DNA of 64,000 nt from Sphingobacterium bovistauri (lineage in GTDB: Bacteria; Bacteroidota; Bacteroidia; Sphingobacteriales; Sphingobacteriaceae). Under the pieces are notes generated by a model. The model made no database searches, was not told where the DNA came from, and saw nothing but the letters and a program-made list of their open reading frames with translations. This document shows, one piece after another, positions 27,183 to 35,390 of this stretch (its first letter is position 1; each line of letters starts with the position of its first letter). The position numbers and the translations under genes are program-made. Location: positions 18,890 to 82,889 of the forward strand of contig NZ_JADEYP010000020.1 in assembly GCF_020295405.1 (NCBI RefSeq), given 5' to 3'.

Positions 27183-30100
27183 ATGCTAAATATGAGAAAA
27201 TATCTACTATTCTCTATTGCATTGGGGGTGACAATTCCTGGATATTCTTTTGCTAAGAAATCCTCATTGTCAAACAACTCTGATGCTTTAATCAAAGCCT
27301 ATTTTCATCTTAAGTCAATTCAAAACAGTATTTCAGGATTGGTATCTGATAACTCAGGTCCTATATCTGGTGTTACAGTGCGAGTTGTAGAGACTGGAGT
27401 TTCTGTATCTACGGATACTAATGGAAAATATTCAATAAATGCAGCAATTGGTAATACGCTGCGATTTACAAGTATTGGATATGATCCAGTTGATGTCAAA
27501 GTAGTTAATGTTGTGACAAATGTTCAGTTAAAAGTTATTGATAATTCTTTAGACGAAGTAGTTGTGACGGCTTTAGGTATTGAACGAAACAAAAAGAATT
27601 TGACGTACTCTGTACAAACTGTAACAGGAGATGATTTAAGGGCTTCTAATCAAGGAAATATATTGAATGGACTACAAGGGAAAATCGCAGGTGCTCAAAT
27701 ATCATCCTCAGGAGGATCTCCTGGTTTGCCGACAGAAATAATCTTGAGAGGTTCGTCATCACTTACAGGAGATAACCAACCTCTAATGATCGTAGATGGT
27801 ATTCGTGTTAATAATTCTTCATCTAATGGTACTGTAAATCGTATTGCAGATATTAATCCAGAAGATATAGAAGATATTTCAATATTAAAAGGAGCTGCAG
27901 CAGCAGCATTATATGGTATTGATGCGGCTTCTGGTGCAATTGTCATTACCACAAAAAAAGGAAAAGCAGGTGTAATGCAAATAGGCGGGTCTTATAAGGC
28001 TTTTGTAGAAACCATGGGAAGACTGCCTAGTCAACAAACAATTTATACAACAGGTACAGGAGGCACATATGATGAGTCTTCAGGCTCATCCTGGGGTAGG
28101 AAATTTAGATATGATGAGACGATTTATAATAATGTTCAGCGGTTTTTTCAAACAGCCCTTACACACGATGCAAATTTGAATATAAATGGAGGATCTGAAA
28201 TTCTTCAATATTATATGTCGGGAGGGTATCGGAAAGCAGGATCAATGGTGCCTAATACTTCTCAAGATAAAATTAGTTTTTTAATGAAGGGTACCGCTAA
28301 GCTTAGTTCAAAGACTAGTGTTACCGCATCAGCTAATTATGTTGAGAATGATATCCAAGAGGGTTTAGGAGGAGCTAGTGCAGGTGGTTGGATAAATAGT
28401 ATCTTGACATATCCACTTCGTTATGATATCTTAGAATATCAAAAACCAAATGGAGAGCCTCTGTACTCCTATATAGAGAGTGAAGATGACGGGCGTAACG
28501 CTCGAATATCTCCTATGTGGGGAGTCATGCGTAACCCTAGGAATAATAATGTCAATCGTTTCATAGTAAATGGTAGTGTAGATTATAAAGCTACTGATTG
28601 GTTGAAACTGAATTATAGATTGGGACAAGATTGGACTTCATCAAAATACAGGACTGTTACAACTCCAGGGACTCCAGGTTCTTATTTCGAGGGCTTTGTG
28701 TCAGAATCTAACAGCAATTCTAAGTTTATTACTTCAACATTTAATGCTACAGTGCAAAAGAAGATTTTAGATGATTTCAATTTATCATTAATTCTTGGAG
28801 CTAATAGTGATTATTATGAATCTGCAGGAGTTGGGTATCAAGGAGAAGGTTTTTTAGTTCCTGATATTTTTTCACCAAATGTCATTGAAAGAGATGGGAT
28901 TATCCTTTCAGAAAGCTTAAGTAGAAGGCAACGATATGCAATTTATGGAGATTTGAGCTTTTCATACAAAAACTTACTAACGATTGGTATGACAGGAAGA
29001 AATGATTGGACCTCAACACTATCTCCACAGCACAGGCAATTCTACTCGCCTTCATATTCAGGGAGTTTTACTTTTTCAGAATTAATCAGCCCTGAAGATT
29101 GGTTCGGGAAATTAAGGGTTAGTTATGCTAAAGTAGGTAAGGACGCTCCAATTTATAGGACAAACACCAATTTAAGACAAGTTGCTACTGTTGGAGGTGG
29201 ATTTGTCGTGGACGCTACTGGTGGTAATCCAAATCTTCGACCAGAGCGAACATCAGAATTTGAGATTGGAACTGAACTTGGATTTTGGAATAGAAGATTG
29301 AATATTGACTTCACATATTACAAACGTGAAAGTATTGATATGATTATGACGCCTCGTGTGCCATTACCTTCGGGATACGTAATAATGACATTCAATGCGG
29401 GTTCATTATGGAATAGGGGTATTGAAGCTTCTGTAAACATAATACCAGTCAAGAATGATAACATAACTTGGAGTAGTACTTTGAATGCTTGGAAGAATAC
29501 TTCCAAAATGACACAATTTGCTGGTGATATTGTGAGGTTCCCATATACAAATGCCCAATTGACTGTTGGTAAAGCAGCATCAGCCCTTGATGAGCATGTT
29601 TTAGGTATTTCTGGTACTGATTATAAGCGTACAGAGGAGGGGTATGTTGTCGTGGATGCGAATGGTTACCCTGTGATTGATGCAACTGAAAAAACGATTG
29701 GTAATAGAGAACCAGAGTTTAATATTGGTTGGCTTAATAAGATCAATTACAAAGGTTTCAACCTTTCATTTATGTGGGATTTTAGATTTGGAGGTGACAT
29801 CTTGAATGCCTCACGTCAGCGTATGATGTCTACAGGTACAGGTTATGATGTAGGGCAATGGCGTGACAAAGAATTTGTTTTTAATGGAGTAGTTGCACAG
29901 GAAGATGGTAGTTATGTGAAAAATGAAAAACCTGTTGTATTAAACTATAGCTTCTTTGCAAATAATTATTACCAAGTAGGGACAAATTTTGTGGAGAAGA
30001 TTAATTGGGCTCGAGTTAGATATATAACCTTAGGATATACATTACCTTCATCTTTGGCAAGTAAGTTCGGGCTGAATCGTTTAGGTTTAGAGTTCTCTGC

Positions 30101-30263
30101 TCAAAATCCATTCATAATAACAAACTATTCAGGAGGAGACCCTGAAGTTAATAGTGCTGGCCCAAATGCTGGTGGTGCAGGAGGGGCAAGTACAATGGGG
30201 GTAGACAATGGCGCAATACCATTACCTAGGGCATTTTCGTTTGGTTTAAATATTGGTTTATAA
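27183..30263 (+). CDS. SusC/RagA-family TonB-dependent outer-membrane transporter, pair 3
   Basis: A 1026-residue SusC/RagA transporter. Signal peptide MRKYLLFSIALGVTIPGYSFA (from the second ATG at 27192; the first is at 27183), CarboxypepD_reg-like domain (ISGLVSDNSGPISGVTV), LDEVVVTALGIERN, plug (NGLQGKIAGAQISSSGG, IILRGSSSLTGDNQPLMIVDGI, DISILKGAAAAALYGIDAA) and barrel ending FSFGLNIGL. It resembles SusC 1 more than SusC 2 in the plug, while its signal peptide matches SusC 2. susD 3 follows after eight bases, then two accessory lipoproteins and a GH18 enzyme. Confidence 0.93.
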   Translation: MLNMRKYLLFSIALGVTIPGYSFAKKSSLSNNSDALIKAYFHLKSIQNSISGLVSDNSGPISGVTVRVVETGVSVSTDTNGKYSINAAIGNTLRFTSIGYDPVDVKVVNVVTNVQLKVIDNSLDEVVVTALGIERNKKNLTYSVQTVTGDDLRASNQGNILNGLQGKIAGAQISSSGGSPGLPTEIILRGSSSLTGDNQPLMIVDGIRVNNSSSNGTVNRIADINPEDIEDISILKGAAAAALYGIDAASGAIVITTKKGKAGVMQIGGSYKAFVETMGRLPSQQTIYTTGTGGTYDESSGSSWGRKFRYDETIYNNVQRFFQTALTHDANLNINGGSEILQYYMSGGYRKAGSMVPNTSQDKISFLMKGTAKLSSKTSVTASANYVENDIQEGLGGASAGGWINSILTYPLRYDILEYQKPNGEPLYSYIESEDDGRNARISPMWGVMRNPRNNNVNRFIVNGSVDYKATDWLKLNYRLGQDWTSSKYRTVTTPGTPGSYFEGFVSESNSNSKFITSTFNATVQKKILDDFNLSLILGANSDYYESAGVGYQGEGFLVPDIFSPNVIERDGIILSESLSRRQRYAIYGDLSFSYKNLLTIGMTGRNDWTSTLSPQHRQFYSPSYSGSFTFSELISPEDWFGKLRVSYAKVGKDAPIYRTNTNLRQVATVGGGFVVDATGGNPNLRPERTSEFEIGTELGFWNRRLNIDFTYYKRESIDMIMTPRVPLPSGYVIMTFNAGSLWNRGIEASVNIIPVKNDNITWSSTLNAWKNTSKMTQFAGDIVRFPYTNAQLTVGKAASALDEHVLGISGTDYKRTEEGYVVVDANGYPVIDATEKTIGNREPEFNIGWLNKINYKGFNLSFMWDFRFGGDILNASRQRMMSTGTGYDVGQWRDKEFVFNGVVAQEDGSYVKNEKPVVLNYSFFANNYYQVGTNFVEKINWARVRYITLGYTLPSSLASKFGLNRLGLEFSAQNPFIITNYSGGDPEVNSAGPNAGGAGGASTMGVDNGAIPLPRAFSFGLNIGL

Positions 30264-30271
30264 TATAAGTC

Positions 30272-31801
30272 ATGAAAAGATATATATATACATTTTCGAT
30301 ATTATTAGCGTTACTAACAATATCATCTTGTAATAAGTTGGATCTTAATTACAATCCTGTTCAACCAGTAACTGTACCGTCTAACCAAAGACTACCATCT
30401 ATACAAGCAAATTTAGCATATTCATTATACTCACAAGCTAGATTCGCAGCTTATCATAGTTATTATGTAACTAGTCGTACTGGTAATAGCAATGCACAGA
30501 CAGATACATGGAATTATAATAATATAAACCGTATGGGGGCTTGGAGATGGCATTATTTTGATGTTGGATCAAATATATCAGGCCCTGCAGGTATGCTCTT
30601 GAGGGCATCGGAAGACGGTGATAATAATTATACAGGTGTTGGTAAAATAATGTTAGCGTTAAGCTTTTTGTCTGCAACAGATGTTTTTGGCGATATGCCA
30701 TATGAAGAAGCTTACAACGGAACATTTAATCCTAAATATGATTCTCAAGAAAGAATTTATCAAGGAGTGGAAATATTGCTAGACGAAGGGATTTTGGAAT
30801 TGAAGAACGTCAGTCCACTTGCACGTAGTATGAATTCATCGGTTGATTTAATTTACGGGGGTGACTATAACAAATGGATCGCTCTAGCAGAAGGGATTCG
30901 AGCACGTATGAAATTGCATACAGCAAATTTTAAAAACGGTTATCAAGATGTTATAAATGCTGTTAATCTAGCATTAGCAAATTTTGATGACGCATTATTT
31001 AGATATCCATCAAAAAGTGATCTGAATTTTGAGAAAAACCTTTGGGGTGAAGCTAGGCCAAATCCAGAATGGCAATTCGCAGATATCCGAAATGATCTTG
31101 TTAACTCTCTACCTACAGATGTTTTTATGAAGGCTATGACAGTAGATGCAACTACAAATTCATATGATCCAAGGTTGTATAAATTGACTACACCAGGTGT
31201 AAATAGAAAATATTTGGGCGCTAAAATGTCAGAAGGTTTAAGAGATGTCTCGCTTCCTTCGGGTACGGTTTATCAAGATTTTGCAAACTTATATAATGGC
31301 TATTGGACAGCAGATAGTTCCATGTATCCTTATATGGTTAAGGAAGAACTTTATTTTATCAAAGCAGAGGCCCTGTATCACACGAATGACAAGCAAGGAG
31401 CATATAGTGCTTATAAATTAGGTGTTGAAACTAACCTTAGAAGATTAGGTGTTGAAGAAGGACAAATAATTAATTTCTTGGGATCTAATAAATTAGCGCA
31501 ATCAATAGAAAAATTGACTATAGCAGATATTATGATGCAAAAGTGGGTTGCGCTATACCTTCAGGCTGAGACATGGGTGGATATCAGAAGATATGGCTAT
31601 AGTAATGTGGCGTATCCTGATCTTTACTATCCAAGATATGCATTAGCAGAATGGGGAGGAAGATATATTCAACGTTTCGTATATGATCCACAGACTGAAT
31701 ATGTATATAATCCTAAGGAAATAGAAAGATTAGGAGCAGGGTCGAGAGATTGGGTTTTTAAACCATTATGGTGGGCAGAAAATTCTACATTAAAAAATTA
31801 A
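30272..31801 (+). CDS. SusD/RagB-family lipoprotein (SusD-like_2 type), pair 3
   Basis: A 509-residue lipoprotein (cysteine 20, TISSCNKLDLNYNPVQP). The N-terminus, the stretch GVGKIMLALSFLSATDVFGDMPYEEAYNG and the C-terminal YFIKAEALYHTNDKQGAYSAYKLGVETNLRRLG mark the SusD-like_2 group, as in pair 1. The next gene starts 11 bases after its stop, within one operon. Confidence 0.92.
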   Translation: MKRYIYTFSILLALLTISSCNKLDLNYNPVQPVTVPSNQRLPSIQANLAYSLYSQARFAAYHSYYVTSRTGNSNAQTDTWNYNNINRMGAWRWHYFDVGSNISGPAGMLLRASEDGDNNYTGVGKIMLALSFLSATDVFGDMPYEEAYNGTFNPKYDSQERIYQGVEILLDEGILELKNVSPLARSMNSSVDLIYGGDYNKWIALAEGIRARMKLHTANFKNGYQDVINAVNLALANFDDALFRYPSKSDLNFEKNLWGEARPNPEWQFADIRNDLVNSLPTDVFMKAMTVDATTNSYDPRLYKLTTPGVNRKYLGAKMSEGLRDVSLPSGTVYQDFANLYNGYWTADSSMYPYMVKEELYFIKAEALYHTNDKQGAYSAYKLGVETNLRRLGVEEGQIINFLGSNKLAQSIEKLTIADIMMQKWVALYLQAETWVDIRRYGYSNVAYPDLYYPRYALAEWGGRYIQRFVYDPQTEYVYNPKEIERLGAGSRDWVFKPLWWAENSTLKN

Positions 31802-31812
31802 AGGAGAGCAAT

Positions 31813-32595
31813 ATGAAAAGTATTTTTAAATATATGATATTGGCTGTGTTTACCTTAGGTGTTGTTGGGTGTGATAAAAATGATCCAATTACTGAGTTGG
31901 GATCGACAAATGGGGAGTTTTCAGCTCAACTAAGTGTAAGCTACAATAATACACGGCCAGCGATTGGAGATAGTCTAATTGTGACAGCATCTACTTGGCA
32001 ACGTGATGACAAGTTTGATAAAATTGTTTTTTATGAGACCATTTATGAATCATTTGGCGTAGAGATCAAATTAAAACATGGAACTTCAATTAATACTAAA
32101 GATATAGAACAGGACAATAATAAATATTCAACATTGATTATGTCTGATACTATTAAAAGTAGAGGTGAATGGGGCAAGGTCTTAGCACAGGATTTAGATA
32201 AATATTGGGTTACTGTAACAAACAATTATGTTATTCGATTACCCTATACAATACAGCGTCTTGATGGAAAATATCCAAGCGATAATTCATTAATAACTAA
32301 GATGACGACATCTGAATTTGCAATATTAAAAAGTTTGTTAGCTTATAATATAACCAAAGAAGATTATTTAGCTCTATTTCCTGGATCTCCATCTAGTCAT
32401 TTTACGACTGCGGGATCATTAACAAATGTAGGGATGGATAATTTACGAAGTCAATTAACCAGTCAAAAGTTATTGGAGATTACCAATGCAGTTGTAAAGA
32501 AGGGAGCTTATACAGTAGCGCTGGTCGTAGATGTGATTACCCCAACTGGAGCCGTAACTTCTTCTACACCTAGAATATTTGAAAATACAATTTAA
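31813..32595 (+). CDS. accessory lipoprotein of SusCD 3 operon, function unknown
   Basis: A 260-residue exported lipoprotein starting at MKSIFKYMILAVFTLGVVGC (cysteine 20). AAGGAGAG lies just before this ATG, which decides the start over an in-frame ATG at 31768 inside susD 3. The first half is beta-rich (FSAQLSVSYNNTRPAIGDSLIVTASTWQRDDKFDKI); the second half has helices (MTTSEFAILKSLLAYNITKEDYLALFPG). I do not recognise the family. Lipoproteins in this operon position are usually surface glycan-binding proteins; that role is inferred from position only. The next gene starts six bases later. Confidence 0.7.
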   Translation: MKSIFKYMILAVFTLGVVGCDKNDPITELGSTNGEFSAQLSVSYNNTRPAIGDSLIVTASTWQRDDKFDKIVFYETIYESFGVEIKLKHGTSINTKDIEQDNNKYSTLIMSDTIKSRGEWGKVLAQDLDKYWVTVTNNYVIRLPYTIQRLDGKYPSDNSLITKMTTSEFAILKSLLAYNITKEDYLALFPGSPSSHFTTAGSLTNVGMDNLRSQLTSQKLLEITNAVVKKGAYTVALVVDVITPTGAVTSSTPRIFENTI

Positions 32596-32601
32596 GAAAT
32601 T

Positions 32602-34221
32602 ATGAAAAGTTTAAAATATTTTTATTTACTGGCAATATTTCTATTTGTGTCTGGATGTAGCAAAGAAGAAATACAGAATATAGGTCAGCAGGGACAGTAC
32701 CTTGCCAATTTTGACTTTCCAACAGTTAAAGTTTTTGCTCCTGGAAAAGTAGGTATTACAAATAGATCAAAGAATGCCGATAAATTTGAGTGGGAATTTA
32801 ATGACGCAAAACGAGTTACTCCTCAAGGTGACACTGTAGAATATCTAACTTCAGATAAGATGGTTCCAGATTCTGCTTTCTATGAATTACCAGGCGAGTA
32901 TGAAGTTAAATTAACGACATGGCAAGGAAATCAAAAGCAGGAAATTATTAAAAAGATTATTGTTGAGAAGCAAGCTCCTACTATCTTACCGCCAGACAAC
33001 ATTGGAGTATTTATGGAGGTTGAATTCGCAACTAAAGTATTTCAATACCCAGGAAAACCTATTACATATAATTGGGATTTTGGAAATGGAATTACTTCAA
33101 ATTTAGCGAATCCAAAAGTTACATTTACGATTGAAGGAACTCAATTGGTAAAACTAACGATCAACGATGGTCAAGAAACATTATCTACTGAATTATTAAT
33201 AAATGTTCAGGGTGAATTAGCTAAGACAATATATTTCACAGATGCATTCTCGAGAAGGATTTATAAGTATAAATTGACAAAACAAAGTGTTAGTCAAGTG
33301 GAATGGATTGGTGTTTCTACTGGATATAATGCATTCGGATTATCAGTAAAGGGAAGTAAATTATATCTATCTGAGGCAGGTTTAGGAACCAGATTTTCAT
33401 CAGGGGATGCTGCTAAAGCAGATGGTTCATTGAAATCATATAATTTGGATGGATCTGGTGAAAATATTATCTCGAAGCCAGTTGCATCAACTTTAGATTA
33501 TCGTGATGACCCTTGGATGCATACTGTAGATCAATACGGAAATATCTGGTGGACCTGTAGAAATTGGGGGGTTCGTGCATTGAATGCTTCAGCCTCGGAA
33601 GCCAGTTATCCAGCTGTCAAGTTTAATATCAATGCTACTATTGCTGGCGAAGGAGTGGCAACTTACTTTGCGTCAGACATTAAAGAAGTTGGAAATGAAA
33701 TCTGGGTTTCTTATGCAGGAACGACTGGTAAAGGTATTTATAAGTTTGGATATGATGGGGCTTTTATTGGAAAGTTCACTACAGCAATTCAAAGTCATGC
33801 TATTAGGACTTTTGTAGTTGATCAAGTAAACAAACATATTTATTTTGCTACAAATAGAGCTGATGGAGGTCGAGCGGTAGGAGTTTATAGAGCAGACCTA
33901 GATGGCTCTAATATAATTGCTATTGATGCGAATTGGACTATGGGTATTGGTTCTGGAGGATTTAGTGATCAAGGAGCTGCAGGAGAATTTATTTATATAA
34001 CAAATCTTGATATCGATGTGGATGAAAATGGAGATGGACATTTATATTATGGATATCGTAGCTTTTCAGATATAAGAGGAAGTGGTAACCCACCAACACT
34101 AGGCACATCAGCAGAGAACTCTGGAATTAAAGCATATAATTTAGATGGATCAGAAAGTTCTAAATTCCTATTTAAAGGATATGCTCCATATGGATTGGCA
34201 ATTGATCAAGTTAAACGATAA
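32602..34221 (+). CDS. lipoprotein with two PKD-like domains and a beta-propeller
   Basis: A 539-residue lipoprotein (cysteine 19, LFVSGCSKEE). Two PKD/Ig-like domains follow the anchor: about residues 28-130 (FEWEFNDAK, YELPGEYEVKLTTW) and about 131-208 (ITYNWDFGNGI, EGTQLVKLTINDGQ). The remaining residues form a propeller-like repeat region (KTIYFTDAFSRRIYKYKL, GLSVKGSKLYLSEAG, VDQVNKHIYFATNRADGGRAVGVYRADLDGSN, DLDGSESSKF). This layout fits a surface glycan-binding protein partnering SusCD 3. There are no catalytic motifs I can see. Confidence 0.8.
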   Translation: MKSLKYFYLLAIFLFVSGCSKEEIQNIGQQGQYLANFDFPTVKVFAPGKVGITNRSKNADKFEWEFNDAKRVTPQGDTVEYLTSDKMVPDSAFYELPGEYEVKLTTWQGNQKQEIIKKIIVEKQAPTILPPDNIGVFMEVEFATKVFQYPGKPITYNWDFGNGITSNLANPKVTFTIEGTQLVKLTINDGQETLSTELLINVQGELAKTIYFTDAFSRRIYKYKLTKQSVSQVEWIGVSTGYNAFGLSVKGSKLYLSEAGLGTRFSSGDAAKADGSLKSYNLDGSGENIISKPVASTLDYRDDPWMHTVDQYGNIWWTCRNWGVRALNASASEASYPAVKFNINATIAGEGVATYFASDIKEVGNEIWVSYAGTTGKGIYKFGYDGAFIGKFTTAIQSHAIRTFVVDQVNKHIYFATNRADGGRAVGVYRADLDGSNIIAIDANWTMGIGSGGFSDQGAAGEFIYITNLDIDVDENGDGHLYYGYRSFSDIRGSGNPPTLGTSAENSGIKAYNLDGSESSKFLFKGYAPYGLAIDQVKR

Positions 34222-34265
34222 TTGTAATATGCTTCTTTTTTTATGGATAGGAGGCATATTACAAT
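34221..34265 (+). terminator. hairpin between the PKD lipoprotein and the GH18 gene
   Basis: ATTGTAATATGC (34221-34232) pairs with GCATATTACAAT (34254-34265) around a T-rich loop, followed by TTTT. The GH18 ATG is 16 bases on, so it may be an attenuator or a processing site as well as a terminator. Confidence 0.6.
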
Positions 34266-34280
34266 TTTAAAACAGTATTT

Positions 34281-35300
34281 ATGAAAAGAATATTATTGTA
34301 TATAACACTTTTATCAATTTTTACTTCATGTAAAAGGGAAGTGGTTTGGGTTCCAGATGGTTATGGTGCATCCAAGGTCGAAAAGCCTACAGGGCAATAT
34401 GTCGCAGATTTGTCTTTTAAAAGAATTGCGTATGCGTATCATAATTCGGTCGTAGCCAATTTCGATTCAACAAAATTGAAATATATTACTCATTTACATT
34501 TTGCCTTCTTAAATCCTAAAGAGGATGGTACTTTATTAACATTAACCAATCAGGCGAATTTTGAGGCATTAAATAAGTTAGCAAAGGACAATAAGGTGAA
34601 AACTGCATTTTCTATTCAAGGAAATGAGTTGGTTTTTAGGACAATTGCCGCTAATGAACAGACTCGTAAGCAATTGGTAAAAAGTCTAGTTGAGTTTGCT
34701 GTTCGTTATGATTTGGACGGTATCGATTTGGATTGGGAATACCCTAGAGCTAATCATGGTTCGGATGTGTCTTTTGAATTATTAACACAAGAATTGTCAC
34801 AAGAATTACATTCATGGCACAAATATTTAAGCATGGCGGTAACTCCTGGTATTTATGCGGGTGCGGTAAAGGATGGTGTTACAAAGGGTGCCATAGATGC
34901 CGTTGATTTTGTTAATCTGATGGCTTATGATGGACGAGGAGTAGATCCTGCTAACCTTAATCATCATTCTACTTATGTGATGGCGGAAAGAGTAATCAAT
35001 ATTTGGCTTAACGAAAAAGCTGTTCCAAAAGAAAAAATAGTGGTTGGAATCCCTGTTTATGGCAAAAATGTTTCGAATACGTCAATGACATATAGAGCAT
35101 TACTTGCGGCAGGTGCTGATTCCGATTTAGATGAATTTACTGTTTCTGGAAGCACATATTATTTTAATGGTATACCAACCATTAAGCAAAAAACCCAATT
35201 AGCAAAACTCAAAGGTAATGGGGTGATGTTTTGGGAGTATGGTCAAGATGCGGTTGGTGATTTATCATTATTGAAAGCATCATTTGATGCTAGCAAATAG
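34281..35300 (+). CDS. glycoside hydrolase family 18 lipoprotein
   Basis: A 339-residue lipoprotein (cysteine 17, FTSCKREV) with a GH18 TIM barrel. The catalytic signature DGIDLDWE spans residues 146-153, with D151 and proton donor E153 present; other barrel strands are THLHFAFLN, KTAFSIQGN, LSMAVTPG, FVNLMAYDGRG, VVGIPVYGKN and GVMFWEYGQD. GH18 members cut beta-1,4 bonds next to GlcNAc (chitin, N-glycans, or peptidoglycan in spore-cortex enzymes). Given the neighbours, a peptidoglycan or glycoprotein glycan target is plausible; chitin cannot be excluded. It forms part of the SusCD 3 gene group. Confidence 0.92.
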   Translation: MKRILLYITLLSIFTSCKREVVWVPDGYGASKVEKPTGQYVADLSFKRIAYAYHNSVVANFDSTKLKYITHLHFAFLNPKEDGTLLTLTNQANFEALNKLAKDNKVKTAFSIQGNELVFRTIAANEQTRKQLVKSLVEFAVRYDLDGIDLDWEYPRANHGSDVSFELLTQELSQELHSWHKYLSMAVTPGIYAGAVKDGVTKGAIDAVDFVNLMAYDGRGVDPANLNHHSTYVMAERVINIWLNEKAVPKEKIVVGIPVYGKNVSNTSMTYRALLAAGADSDLDEFTVSGSTYYFNGIPTIKQKTQLAKLKGNGVMFWEYGQDAVGDLSLLKASFDASK

Positions 35301-35362
35301 TTTGTTAAGGTTGATTTTGGCTTTGTTGACTCATTTTGACTCACTTTTGAATAATATAGGGG

Positions 35363-35370
35363 TATCTTTG
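35363..35370 (+). promoter_or_regulatory. candidate -7 box (TAnnTTTG) of the metallophosphatase gene
   Basis: TATCTTTG is an exact match to the Bacteroidota -7 consensus, 20 bases before the ATG at 35391. TTTG words upstream (35346-35349 and 35335-35338) are not at the preferred 19-base spacing. Confidence 0.45.
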
Positions 35371-35390
35371 TGTACCCTTAACATTTACGT

